NCBI RefSeq assembly: GCF_009729055.1
Contig: NZ_CP045484.1
Coordinates: 992,001-1,056,000, forward strand
DNA from: Sulfurisphaera ohwakuensis
GTDB lineage: Archaea; Thermoproteota; Thermoprotei_A; Sulfolobales; Sulfolobaceae
Direction: 5' to 3'
Length of the DNA stretch: 64,000 nucleotides
How positions within the stretch are numbered: position 1 is the first letter of the stretch; each line of letters opens with the position of its first letter. The notes beneath the pieces are model-generated. The model worked only from the letters and a program-made list of their open reading frames with translations, searched no databases and was not told where the DNA came from. The position numbers were made by a program, and so were the translations under genes. Positions 47,392-55,870 of the stretch are shown here, piece after piece.

Positions 47392-47968
47392 AAACAGTTT
47401 GATAAAAAGAAATGGTCCCCTATCTTTTTTTGAATCTCAAGGTCTGGGGATATTAGTTAATCCTTCTGAGGTTTTAGCTAACAATGATGAAGTGAAAATA
47501 TACATAGAAAGAGATAAGGGCATAATTACTGATCAAGCATATACAAAAATATTATCTAGAAGTAATGTGAGAATATACGTTAAAATAATGGCTAATGTAC
47601 TATATTATTTTCCTCATCCTATAATTTTTTACAATAAAGCAAACGCAAAAATTGAAACAGAGATTTACATAAATGACTTTGGAAAGATCGTTGAGGCATA
47701 TATTTTAGGTAGAAAGTTTCACAATGAGGAATTTAAAGAAGGAGATATAAAGAGCATTACAAAAGTATACTATAAAGAGAGACTATTAATTTATGATATT
47801 TTTAGAGTTAAAAATGAAGATTATAAGAGTAAAAATATTATGGGTAGTGAGGCATTACTTACAGTTTTAGATATAAAAAATGGTGGAGAATACGATTTCA
47901 AAAGATTAATAACTTCTTCAGAAAAAATTGACAGCTTATGGAGGGAAGAAACCAAAATTTGGTTTTAA
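47369..47968 (+). CDS. ureD: Urease accessory protein UreD/UreH, short
   Basis: 199 residues from a TTG, shorter than most UreD (about 270). It has the beta-rich core with [10 protein letters not shown], matching the P-x-P-x-x-Y/F motif, followed by [12 protein letters not shown], near the conserved LGR. Scaffold that binds urease and UreF/UreG during nickel transfer. Last gene of the operon, a position common when ureD is not first. Confidence 0.82.
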   Translation: MRGLLEVKNSLIKRNGPLSFFESQGLGILVNPSEVLANNDEVKIYIERDKGIITDQAYTKILSRSNVRIYVKIMANVLYYFPHPIIFYNKANAKIETEIYINDFGKIVEAYILGRKFHNEEFKEGDIKSITKVYYKERLLIYDIFRVKNEDYKSKNIMGSEALLTVLDIKNGGEYDFKRLITSSEKIDSLWREETKIWF

Positions 47969-47971
47969 CTT

Positions 47972-48418
47972 TTACCATTTAGAATAGTATAGCCATTTGC
48001 CATTAAAAGTCAATAACATTCGTGGATAATTGTTTTCGATAACTTTGTCAACATAAATTTTTACATCAATCATACTCATTATACCATCGCCAAATAGTTC
48101 ATGAGCAACATCCTTGATTACCGGCCCATATAGTAATACTCCTTCATAAAGCCTATATATAAATGGATCTGTAGGAGGCCATGGTTGAGCTGGAGTCCTC
48201 ATTGGAGCGTCTAACAATACTGGTTTAAACTCCTTAGGTAAATCTAGTAAAGTAATTATCTTATCAGCTTCTTCCTCAGTAGCTTGTGCATAACCATATA
48301 ATAACATTGCTGCATATACTTTATCCTTTCCTAAATACTTTCCAATTTCTTCCCATGTCAACCTTTTTTCCCTTTTCTTCTTTAGACTAATTTCCCTTAG
48401 CTCTTTTTTATCAATCAT
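47972..48418 (-). CDS. cynS: Cyanate hydratase (cyanase)
   Basis: 148 residues. An N-terminal helical DNA-binding-like domain (LTWEEIGKYLGKDKVYAAMLLYGYAQ) precedes the catalytic domain. The catalytic Arg and Glu are in IYRLYEGVLLYGP near 89, and the catalytic Ser in FGDGIMSMIDV near 113. It converts cyanate and bicarbonate to ammonia and CO2 as a decamer. Encoded just downstream of an Lrp/AsnC regulator on the same strand (37 bases apart), facing the urease operon. Confidence 0.92.
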   Translation of the reverse strand: MIDKKELREISLKKKREKRLTWEEIGKYLGKDKVYAAMLLYGYAQATEEEADKIITLLDLPKEFKPVLLDAPMRTPAQPWPPTDPFIYRLYEGVLLYGPVIKDVAHELFGDGIMSMIDVKIYVDKVIENNYPRMLLTFNGKWLYYSKW

Positions 48419-48455
48419 ATATAAATATTATGAAAAGTATTATATGAATTTTTCG

Positions 48456-48908
48456 TTAAAAGATAACTATATTTGGTGATTCTTTAATTATCTTAACAAC
48501 AACTTGTGTAGAAGTTCTCTCGACCTCTGGAATACTCATAACTTTTTCTAAGAATTTTTCCATGAACTCCTCTCTGGTTTTATATCTAGCCATTACAATA
48601 AAATCATTATCGCCTAGAACAAAATATACTCCCCAAACCCCTGGTATTTGTGCTAACTTATTGCCTAACTCCACATGATAATTTTTACCATACTTAGCTT
48701 TTACAGAAGTTATTACTATGTAATCAAGGTTTAATGAGGCTGGATTAATATATGCATAATAACCCTTAATTACACCATCTTTTTCTAACTTCTTAATTCT
48801 ATATGATAAGGTAGACTTGGGAATTCTAATTTCCCTAGCTATCTCATCTAAAGAATATTTTGCATTGTGTTGAAGAATTTTCAAAATTCTTAAGTCTATT
48901 TCATCCAT
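48456..48908 (-). CDS. Lrp/AsnC-family transcriptional regulator
   Basis: 150 residues. N-terminal helix-turn-helix: DEIDLRILKILQHNAKYSLDEIAREI followed by recognition helix IPKSTLSYRIKKLEKDGVI. The C-terminal RAM/ligand domain has VWGVYFVLGDNDFIVMARYKTREEF. It likely senses an amino acid or nitrogen metabolite and controls cynS and possibly its neighbours. Confidence 0.93.
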   Translation of the reverse strand: MDEIDLRILKILQHNAKYSLDEIAREIRIPKSTLSYRIKKLEKDGVIKGYYAYINPASLNLDYIVITSVKAKYGKNYHVELGNKLAQIPGVWGVYFVLGDNDFIVMARYKTREEFMEKFLEKVMSIPEVERTSTQVVVKIIKESPNIVIF

Positions 48909-49373
48909 AGACTATATATTATAAACAAAAATATAAGCCTTTACTTTGAATTATATCTAATCAACACTTATAATAAAGAAAGACTTACAAAAAATCGCTT
49001 ATAATCTTTGGAAGATACGCAGTAACAACTTAATTTGGAACATTAAAAATTCTCAAATTTACAACAAACACTAGCCAACATATTAAACCTCTATTGAACT
49101 CATATATTTAGATAGAATTGAGACTAATCCCTTTTATCGCTTCTTAGCCTAAGATAAGTAATATGCTCATAAAAACTCCCTCTCCTTCATTCTCTCCGCA
49201 ATAAAAATTGACTCAGTTAACCCCACGTTCTCTATAAATCTAATTCTCACTATAACATATAATGAAGCCGATAATTGTTCTATGAACTTCTCCATTCTAT
49301 TGCACTAAATAAATGTATCAACACAGAGAACAACTCTTCCTTTACAAATATCTGTAAGTAAAGTGAGTGTGGA
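48909..49373. other. Intergenic region with a possible 42-aa frame
   Basis: On the minus strand 49167-49295 encodes a 42-residue peptide (MEKFIEQLSASLYVIVRIRF...) that looks protein-like but is unassigned; it may be a remnant of a toxin-antitoxin gene. Nothing else is seen before the IS1-like end at 49374. Confidence 0.3.
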
Positions 49374-49953
49374 GATAGTGTCGTCATTAGGGTATAAATT
49401 CTGGGATTAGTCTTCTCTCCCATAAGACTAGTGCTATGGAGTACTTTATTATGCTTATGCTCCTATTCACTGCCTTTGTTGCCCTCTTGAAACGTATAAG
49501 CCTATCCCTTAGTGAGGAATGTAGCCCCTCGTTGGGGTTAACGGGTGAGACAATCGTGTGATCCTTTAACCAAAAGTTGTAATCATCACTCACCCACCTA
49601 CCCTCATCTGGCAAGTACATTTTAATCTCACTGAAAGTATTCTCATCCCTATCACCAACAGAGTAAATTGGGTAGAGTCCAAGACCCGTGAAAACGTAAC
49701 AAGTGAAGACCCACTTGTAGAAAGCCCTAGTGTTTCTGTACAAGTACGTCCACATCTCATCAACAACCTTAGTAACAACCTTACCCTTAACAAACTCTTT
49801 AGCCTTATTCCATAAGTCAACTAGCTTCTCATACTTCCTCCCACCATAACGCTTAACCCAAGTAAACACAGTACCCAAAGGTACGTTAAGAACCCTAGAA
49901 ATAGCCCTCATACTCATACCATTAGAATACATCCTCAAAGCCAACTCCCTAAC
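49374..49953 (-). pseudogene. IS1-like element remnant with 5'-truncated transposase
   Basis: The outer end GATAGTGTCGTCATT lies at 49374. The transposase frame runs leftward to 49387 and encodes RELALRMYSNGMSMRAISRVLNV (helix-turn-helix), then KVVDEMWTYLYRN with a probable catalytic Asp, DDYNFWLKDHTI and VNPNEGLHSSLRDRLIRFKRATKAVN, the IS1-type C-terminal region. The N-terminal zinc-finger part is absent: the sequence breaks off near 49953 where the IS110 element starts. It shares its end with the MITE at 8472. Confidence 0.8.
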
Positions 49954-50935
49954 CTATATAGGTTTTATTAGCCGGGGAGAGTAATACTCCTCGGCTGGGG
50001 AAACATGGTCGAGGAAAGAACTGAAGCAAAGTCTTCGGTCAAGGGCGTGACAAACCCCTACCGTCGGACTGAACATTGTGGAAAAATCCACGAATATAGG
50101 TGTGACAAAGAGGTAGGGGTAATAGGAATAGATGTATCAAAAGATTATCTAATTACAAGTAGGGGGAGGGAAAGAAAATACAAGAACAACTTGAAGGGTT
50201 ACGAAGAAATCCTCGAGATGAAACCTTGTATAATAGTCCTAGAACCTACGGGAGTATACGCAATAAGACCAAGCCAATACTTCAAGGAGAAAGGAATAAA
50301 AGTACTACAAGTAAGTCCAAACGTGTTATTAAGAGAAAAGGAGTTTAGAGGAAAGAAAACAGATTTTTATGACGCTGAAAAATTAGAAAACATGGCTGAC
50401 AAGGCTAAAGAATATGAATACAACCCCTTGAAGGAGTTAGTAACACTCTACCTCTTCCTCAAGGACATGGAAGTAAAATACGAGAACAGGCTAAAGAGGA
50501 CACTATTCCTAGTAAGTGACAACGACAAGATAAACAAGGAAAGGTTAGAAAAACTCGCAAATGGGGATTTTACACAAGAAGAGCTCTACAACCTAGAATA
50601 CACACCAATAGTACTCGAAGAAATAAGAGTATTGGCAAAAACACTCTTGGAAACGCAAGAGAGGTTGAAAGAGGTTAGGAGGATGATTGAGGAGCAAGTA
50701 CCGGATAATCACGTTTTGTTAACAATTCCAGGAATTGGGAAGCTTGCAGCTGGGATTATCATGGGGATTGTTAACGATATTAGGCGCTTTCCTAAACCAG
50801 AATCTTTTGTTGCTTATTGTGGTCTTGATCCGGTTGTTGAGAGGAGTGGTAGGGTTGTTGTGAGTAGGGGGATTTCTAAGAGGGGTAATAAGTATTTCCG
50901 TAGTTTATTCTACTTTCTTGCAAAGATGAATTATT
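49954..50935 (+). mobile_element. IS110-family element, 3'-truncated
   Basis: The left boundary is where the IS1-like sequence stops (about 49953). The right boundary is near 50935, where transposase-like sequence ends abruptly and an amidohydrolase start on the other strand begins. No terminal repeats, as expected for IS110. It begins with a hairpin AGCCGGGGAGAGT/ACTCCTCGGCT at about 49970-49996. Confidence 0.75.
50040..50125 (+). ncRNA. Candidate bridge-RNA fold in the IS110 5' region
   Basis: A 9-bp stem ACCCCTACC (50054-50062) pairs with GGTAGGGGT (50112-50120), enclosing an inner hairpin GTGGA-AAAA-TCCAC (50078-50091) and unpaired segments on both sides. This lies directly before the codons where IS110 homology starts, the place where IS110-group elements encode their bridge RNA. 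The loops could be the target- and donor-binding guides. Prediction by eye only; the ends of the RNA are unknown. Confidence 0.45.
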
Positions 50936-51041
50936 CTAGGTCTTTTCCGAATTTAATTATCTTACCCTCCTCGATTAGGATTACTCCATTATCGATTATC
51001 TTCTCGCCGTCAAAAACTTTCTTCCCCTTTACAGCGAGCAT
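50931..51041 (-). pseudogene. Amidohydrolase N-terminal fragment
   Basis: An ATG at 51041 opens MLAVKGKKVFDGEKIIDNGVILIEEGKII-type sequence (36 codons), the N-terminal beta strands of amidohydrolase/prolidase-like enzymes, then stops exactly where the IS110 element begins. The catalytic domain is gone. It marks an insertion or deletion event that removed the rest of the gene. Confidence 0.7.
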
Positions 51042-51060
51042 AAGTTATGAAAGGATTTGA

Positions 51061-51508
51061 AACTTTTAAATCAGTGGGTGAAGATGAAGGTAGAGGTAAA
51101 AATATTATTGTAAAAGATTTTGTCCAATGGTTCTCTATATTATAATAAGCTACTATGATCTTAACTAATCTAGAAAGATTTTTTACAACTGCTATAACTT
51201 AGAATTTTTGTCTGGTTATATTGTTACTAGCTAAGGTAAGTAAGTTGTTTAAAACGATGGAGTTTTGTGATGTCTATATAGAGAAATATATATCAAAAGG
51301 TAATGATCAATCAAGTGTGCCTAAGAAAATTTTATTTTTAATATTTTTATTTTATTTATTGTAATATACTTAACTTATTTCTGATTTGATAAAAAGAATA
51401 TGGGTTGTAGTTTTAAAGAAGGTATTAGTAAACCTAATGTATTTGTGATTTTTAAAGTAAAAAATCTCTATCTTTATTTCAGAATTAAAAATTTCATTCT
51501 CAAAAAAG
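51061..51508. other. Intergenic region, 448 bp
   Basis: Upstream sequence of the amidohydrolase fragment and AT-rich DNA downstream of the APC permease. No gene, repeat or RNA fold recognised. Confidence 0.45.
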
Positions 51509-53119
51509 CTATTCCGGAGGTAGGACTTTAAATAGTTTTTCAATATCTAGACCGTTTACCTTTTCTCTGTATTTTTTAATCCCTAAGTAATACACAGTCC
51601 CTAAAACAGGAAGTGCTATAATTAAAGCATTAGTATCTAAAGCATTCCCAGCAAAAACTATACTTGCATACGTGGTATTTATTATGCTATAACCTAATGC
51701 TAGTCCTACAGAGATTAACAAGTCGACTGCTGCTAATATTCCAATTATTACTAATTTTTTAGAGTCCTCATCAGATATCATGTCACCTAGGATTTTCCTC
51801 TTACCTAAAAGTATTGCAGATACGATAGCTGGCAACATTTGGTAGATCATAAGTATCGAAAGAATTCCAATTGAAGTTATTGCGAAACCACCTAATGTTT
51901 GCATATAAACCCAGAACAAACTTATTCCCGTTACTAGTAAACTACCTAAAATTGGAGCCCCACTTTTAGTTACTGTGGATAGCTTTTCTGGTAATAATCT
52001 ATCGAAAGACATAGCTAAAACTACTCTAGCACTTAATGATAATAATACTATACTTATTGCTAATTCTGCTAAGAAACCTGTTATGGCTAATGTCCATAGT
52101 AAAATGGGGTTATTTAATACCATTATTCCAGCCCATATTACAAACCCCTCACCGAAAGAGACGGGAACGTTTCCCCAGCCATTTAAAGAAGCATAATTAA
52201 AGAAATTAAGCCCTATAGCATACTCAGCTGCAGCACTTAACAAAGCTACAAAGAAGTCAGCTAATATCCACCCTATTATCATACCATATCTTATGGTTTT
52301 TCTACCACCTTTATACTCCCCTGCAAAATATGAAGGTCCAAAGAACCACGAATATTCCCAGATCCATATTAATATTGCGAAAACTATAGTTGTAAATACA
52401 TTAAATGGTGCAACTAAACTAGAACCTTGATTATAGAGCGATTGATATGATCCAGATTGAGAGAAAATCGTAAGTAAATTATTATAAGAACTAACGAAGA
52501 GAGTGTTACCGCCTATGAAAAATATAGCTGATGCTATTATAGGTCCAGCTATTTGTCCCAATACCATAGATACTAATACTACCCAAGACATATACTTATT
52601 ATGTAATGAGATTATAACTCCAAATAAAATTGTAAAAATTGCAGATGTTATAAATAAATATGTAGGATTAGTAAGTATCGAATAACCTAAATATACTAAA
52701 CCATAATCTCTAATAGCAAATCCAATTAATTGTATAGAAGGAACAAACCCTGCTATCACTGTTAGTTCTATAGTAGTAAATGCTGCTAATAACGGGACAG
52801 TAATTATGTTAGTTATTCCTTGTATTGTTCCTATTAGTGAGTGTAGGAATCTTGATATGTATATGTATTCTCCGGAGGATCTTGGTATTAGTTCTGATAA
52901 TCTTAAGTATATGTAGAATGGTGGTATTGCGAATAGGAAGCCTATTAATGCTGATAAGCCGAAATTGTTAGCACCAGGAACACCGGGGGAGTAAAGAAGA
53001 GTATAATAAGCAGCTAAAGGCAGTACTAACGTTAAGACCTTTCCTGCAGCATCTTTCATTCCGAAATGCTTTATAAGTCCAGATGATTCCCTTATAAGCA
53101 ATTTTTCATCTTTTTTCAT
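51509..53119 (-). CDS. APC-superfamily permease, intact paralogue of the split gene at 59198
   Basis: 536 residues, about 12-14 membrane helices. It starts MKKDEKLLIRESSGLIKHFGMKDAAGKVL and contains a conserved PSYFAGEYKGGRKTIRYG loop near 270. Its N-terminal region shares 214 identical bases with the permease at 59198, although the genes differ elsewhere. It flanks the oxygenase genes and is transcribed away from the RHH regulator. Cargo likely an amino acid or amine; given its neighbours, an amine substrate of the pathway is plausible. Confidence 0.87.
   Translation of the reverse strand: MKKDEKLLIRESSGLIKHFGMKDAAGKVLTLVLPLAAYYTLLYSPGVPGANNFGLSALIGFLFAIPPFYIYLRLSELIPRSSGEYIYISRFLHSLIGTIQGITNIITVPLLAAFTTIELTVIAGFVPSIQLIGFAIRDYGLVYLGYSILTNPTYLFITSAIFTILFGVIISLHNKYMSWVVLVSMVLGQIAGPIIASAIFFIGGNTLFVSSYNNLLTIFSQSGSYQSLYNQGSSLVAPFNVFTTIVFAILIWIWEYSWFFGPSYFAGEYKGGRKTIRYGMIIGWILADFFVALLSAAAEYAIGLNFFNYASLNGWGNVPVSFGEGFVIWAGIMVLNNPILLWTLAITGFLAELAISIVLLSLSARVVLAMSFDRLLPEKLSTVTKSGAPILGSLLVTGISLFWVYMQTLGGFAITSIGILSILMIYQMLPAIVSAILLGKRKILGDMISDEDSKKLVIIGILAAVDLLISVGLALGYSIINTTYASIVFAGNALDTNALIIALPVLGTVYYLGIKKYREKVNGLDIEKLFKVLPPE
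52810..53023 (-). repeat. 214-bp perfect inverted copy of 59327-59540
   Basis: Within the N-terminal coding part of the permease, 214 consecutive bases equal the reverse complement of 59327-59540, while the sequence diverges at both edges. Confidence 0.95.
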
Positions 53120-53233
53120 GTTTAATCACTGGTAAAATTTCTCATCAATGAATTATTTAAATATCTGGAGTAATATGAAAGTAATTAAAGTAATATTTTA
53201 TCTTACATCTTATTACGATAGCTAAAGGACATA

Positions 53234-53248
53234 TTAAACACTGTTTAA
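53234..53248. promoter_or_regulatory. Operator-like palindrome between permease and RHH regulator
   Basis: TTAAAC-ACT-GTTTAA, a perfect dyad with 6-base arms, lies about 55 bases before the RHH regulator ATG and 115 before the divergent permease start. RHH proteins bind short dyads of this kind, so autoregulation and control of the permease are plausible. Confidence 0.4.
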
Positions 53249-53300
53249 CATGTTTTATAAATCAAAACATATATAAGATTCTCAAAATCATATTAACATA

Positions 53301-53903
53301 ATGGCACCTGAAAAAACGAATCAAGGGGTAGCTGTTATAAAAACCATAAGGTTACCTAAAAAGGTAGTTCAATCTATAGAGAAGATTGCGTTTATGGAAA
53401 ACAAAAAATTTAATAATATAGTAAACGAAGAACTCATAAAATTCGTGAACTATGTCTATAAATTAAGAAAAACCAGCGGTAACGAAATTATAATTTCCTC
53501 TCGCTTTTTTTCTTTATTTATTGATTTATTAAATGATGACTTAAATAAGATAAAGGAGCTATTCTATAATTATGGTAAACAGTGGGGGAAAGAATATCTA
53601 ATATTATGGAATAGTAATGAAAATAAATTGAATATTAATTTTAAAAGTTTTATTAATTTGATCACTGTTACGTCTAATTACTCTAATCTCTTTAAGTTAA
53701 ACATTGAATATGAGGATAACGATAATACGCTGACGTTAATTTTACATCATAATTATAACATAAAATATTCTGCTGCATTAGCGGGATATTATTTAGGAAT
53801 CTTAGAACATGTCAAAAGTGTTGAAAAAATATCTGATATAAAGGTAGATGTAGCGGAAAATAGTGTTATTTTCACAATTTCTTTCCTATTTAAAGAAACC
53901 TAG
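53301..53903 (+). CDS. Ribbon-helix-helix regulator with C-terminal sensor-like domain
   Basis: 200 residues. Residues 12-50 (AVIKTIRLPKKVVQSIEKIAFMENKKFNNIVNEEL) fit a ribbon-helix-helix fold: a strand with alternating exposed residues and two helices. Residues 65-200 form a second domain of unknown family, with strands and a helix YSAALAGYYLGILEHV that resembles V4R/haem-NO-binding-type folds only in general pattern. It ends overlapping the oxygenase beta gene by 14 bases on the other strand. Likely local regulator of the oxygenase/permease genes, perhaps ligand-responsive. Confidence 0.6.
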   Translation: MAPEKTNQGVAVIKTIRLPKKVVQSIEKIAFMENKKFNNIVNEELIKFVNYVYKLRKTSGNEIIISSRFFSLFIDLLNDDLNKIKELFYNYGKQWGKEYLILWNSNENKLNINFKSFINLITVTSNYSNLFKLNIEYEDNDNTLTLILHHNYNIKYSAALAGYYLGILEHVKSVEKISDIKVDVAENSVIFTISFLFKET

Positions 53904-54408
53904 TGTATATGAGATAGGGAGTTAAGGAATGATCTAATATAACTTCTCTTCTAAGTAACTTCCATTGGCCGTTCTTTTTAATTAATGTATCTTTTCTTTC
54001 ATATGATATGATATGCGGAGTGTCGTAGTCAAAACGAGTTACGAAAAGTAAAATAACGCTATGGACATTAACCGTATTAGGATCACCATTAGATTCTATT
54101 TTTACTCTAGTAATATGATATCTATATCTTGCTGGAGGGTCTTCGCTCCACACATACTGTGTGCCGAATTTTTTAACTCTTATTAAAAGAGATCTTATAT
54201 CGTCATTAAAATAAGTCATTTTAGTAGTTACTTGTTCAGAACCTCTTTTCATAGTCAGCTTATATGGTGCAATGTACTCAATATTTTCATCAACAAGTTT
54301 GATCCATTCCTCTAGATTCTGATTTTCTAATAATTCAATTTCTTTATATAAAAATTCCAATATTTTCTCTTTAGTTTTTTCATCAACTTTTGATAGAACT
54401 ATAGTCAT
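53890..54408 (-). CDS. Ring-hydroxylating oxygenase beta (small) subunit
   Basis: 172 residues with the cystatin-like/SnoaL-type fold of beta subunits: EIELLENQNLEEWIKLVDENIEYIAPYKLTMKRG, then a long DDIRSLLIRVKKFGTQYVWSEDPPARYRYHITRV segment with the conserved DPP-x-R-x-R-H pattern, and a strand RKDTLIKKNGQWKLLRREVILDHS. It pairs with the alpha subunit encoded just upstream (four-base overlap) to form an alpha-beta oligomer. Confidence 0.9.
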   Translation of the reverse strand: MTIVLSKVDEKTKEKILEFLYKEIELLENQNLEEWIKLVDENIEYIAPYKLTMKRGSEQVTTKMTYFNDDIRSLLIRVKKFGTQYVWSEDPPARYRYHITRVKIESNGDPNTVNVHSVILLFVTRFDYDTPHIISYERKDTLIKKNGQWKLLRREVILDHSLTPYLIYTRFL

Positions 54409-55748
54409 TCTTGATCACCTTCCAGTAAATAATTAATATACTCTTCAAAGAAATTAAGTTGATTTATTTCATTGTTCCCACCGTAATAATATTCTCCCGG
54501 ACCATCAAAAGTAGGATCTGGTGTTTCATGCATTCCAGCAAAGTAATATAAGTCTAAGTCTGAGCTTTTAGGAGAAAGTGCGTTTTCAGTCATTCCCTCC
54601 CATATTACAACATCATCTGGTTCTACTATTCCAGAAGCTCCAAACAATCTAATATATGTTTTGAAAGATAATTCCTTTAGTTTCTCTGGGGCATCTTTCT
54701 CTACAGCCCACCAAGTCCATATTTCTGTTTTATCCACATCTATAGGCCTCCATAGTCTAAATGATTGATAAGGTACTGGTATATCTGCAGTTCCGGCACC
54801 GTAAGCTGTGTTATGAAATGCAAAATTAGGGAATATATTTCCTATCATTCTATTACTATCCACCCATACCTTGTACTCTTTTTCAGTTAGTAATTTCTTA
54901 GCTTTTTCAAGTAATTCTGGCCACCATATAGGATAGTAACTTGGTCTAGGATAGTTTGGTGAATCAAATTTATTTGGACCAGCAAACATAACCCCATGAC
55001 CTCCTTTTAATTTAACAACTGCTGCGTATGCTGAAAACAAGTTACTATAGGGGGGAACAACCCCTCCGACCTCATAAGCAAAACCATGAGCAGTTAAAAA
55101 GTGCCATGCATCACCTATGAAGTTGTCTACTGCTGTTTTCCAATTAGCTTTGATTATCCATCTTTGAGGGTATGAGAATTGTAAACCTTTTTCAGTTCTT
55201 TTAAGTAATATATCTAGATAGAACTTAGCATCACCTAAAAAGTCCTCTAATGGTTTGGCTTTATCATTCATTGTACCAAAAATTAACCCATCATAAATAG
55301 CTATTTTCACTTCAAATAAAGGTAAGTCTGAGTTCTTAAAATTGGGAGCTATTAAATGCCTTGCTGGAATTCCAACAAGTTCACCAGTAGTTTTAAACGT
55401 TAAACCGTGATATTGGCATTTAAAGAATAATGAATTACCCCTATCTTCTCTAATTAATTTAGCACCCCTATGAGGGCAGACGTTATAAAAAGCTCTTATT
55501 TTACCGTCTTCATCCCTTACTACTATCACTGATGTATAAGGTCCCATATATCTTAATACGTAATCACCTTTGTTTGGAATCTCTGACTCATGGGCTAAGC
55601 AGAGCCACACTTTACTAAATATTTTTTTCTGTTCTAATTCAAATAACTCCCTGTCTGCAAATAACCATAATGGAATTTTCCTTTCCTTTATTTTTTCTTT
55701 AGCTTTTTCGAGTCGTTCCTTAATATGTTGTGGTAGCTTATCTTCCAT
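54405..55748 (-). CDS. Ring-hydroxylating oxygenase alpha subunit (Rieske non-haem iron)
   Basis: About 447 residues; the ATG at 55748 or 55757 could serve as start. The Rieske motif is CPHRG near 90 and CQYHG near 110 (C-x-H, C-x2-H). The mononuclear iron site has DNFIGDAWHFLTAHG near 213, with the bridging Asp and both His ligands. The family uses O2 and two electrons to hydroxylate aromatic rings or N-dealkylate. Neighbouring GS-like and amidotransferase-like genes resemble the aniline oxygenase cluster; substrate specificity is inferred from that only. No reductase is in the window. Confidence 0.93.
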   Translation of the reverse strand: MEDKLPQHIKERLEKAKEKIKERKIPLWLFADRELFELEQKKIFSKVWLCLAHESEIPNKGDYVLRYMGPYTSVIVVRDEDGKIRAFYNVCPHRGAKLIREDRGNSLFFKCQYHGLTFKTTGELVGIPARHLIAPNFKNSDLPLFEVKIAIYDGLIFGTMNDKAKPLEDFLGDAKFYLDILLKRTEKGLQFSYPQRWIIKANWKTAVDNFIGDAWHFLTAHGFAYEVGGVVPPYSNLFSAYAAVVKLKGGHGVMFAGPNKFDSPNYPRPSYYPIWWPELLEKAKKLLTEKEYKVWVDSNRMIGNIFPNFAFHNTAYGAGTADIPVPYQSFRLWRPIDVDKTEIWTWWAVEKDAPEKLKELSFKTYIRLFGASGIVEPDDVVIWEGMTENALSPKSSDLDLYYFAGMHETPDPTFDGPGEYYYGGNNEINQLNFFEEYINYLLEGDQE

Positions 55749-55808
55749 AACCATCATTAATCTAATAGTAAATTTAGAATTTATAATTAATTTATACTAA
55801 CCTCATTG

Positions 55809-55827
55809 TACATTGTAATACAATGTA
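55809..55827. promoter_or_regulatory. Operator-like inverted repeat between oxygenase and aminotransferase genes
   Basis: TACATTGT-AAT-ACAATGTA, a perfect dyad with 8-base arms, in the divergent promoter region. A third half-site (CATTGTA at 55804) precedes it. It lies 40-60 bases from both starts and could control both transcripts. Confidence 0.5.
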
Positions 55828-55870
55828 ATATGACTTATCTTTTTTTTATTAAATCGCACTAAATGCCTTT

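Larger units (their letters stand above)
50005..51060 (+). pseudogene. IS110-family RuvC-like transposase, C-terminus lost
   Basis: Recognisable transposase starts at VGVIGIDVSKDYLI (codons from about 50113): first Asp of the DEDD site, then Glu in VLEPTGVY and the Asp pair in KKTDFYDAEKL. The C-terminal Transposase_20 domain is present (LLTIPGIGKLAAGIIMGI, FVAYCGLDPVVERSGRVV), then KRGNKYFRSLFYFLAKM, after which family sequence stops near 50935. The frame runs on to 51060 through unrelated DNA (PNLIILPSS...), which is the complement of an amidohydrolase start. The final serine-containing region is missing, so it is probably inactive. The first about 36 codons (50005-50112) look non-coding; see the RNA entry. 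Confidence 0.82.

Noticed and set aside
51975-52685. Plus-strand frames within the APC permease
   Set aside because: Antisense shadows of membrane-helix codons.
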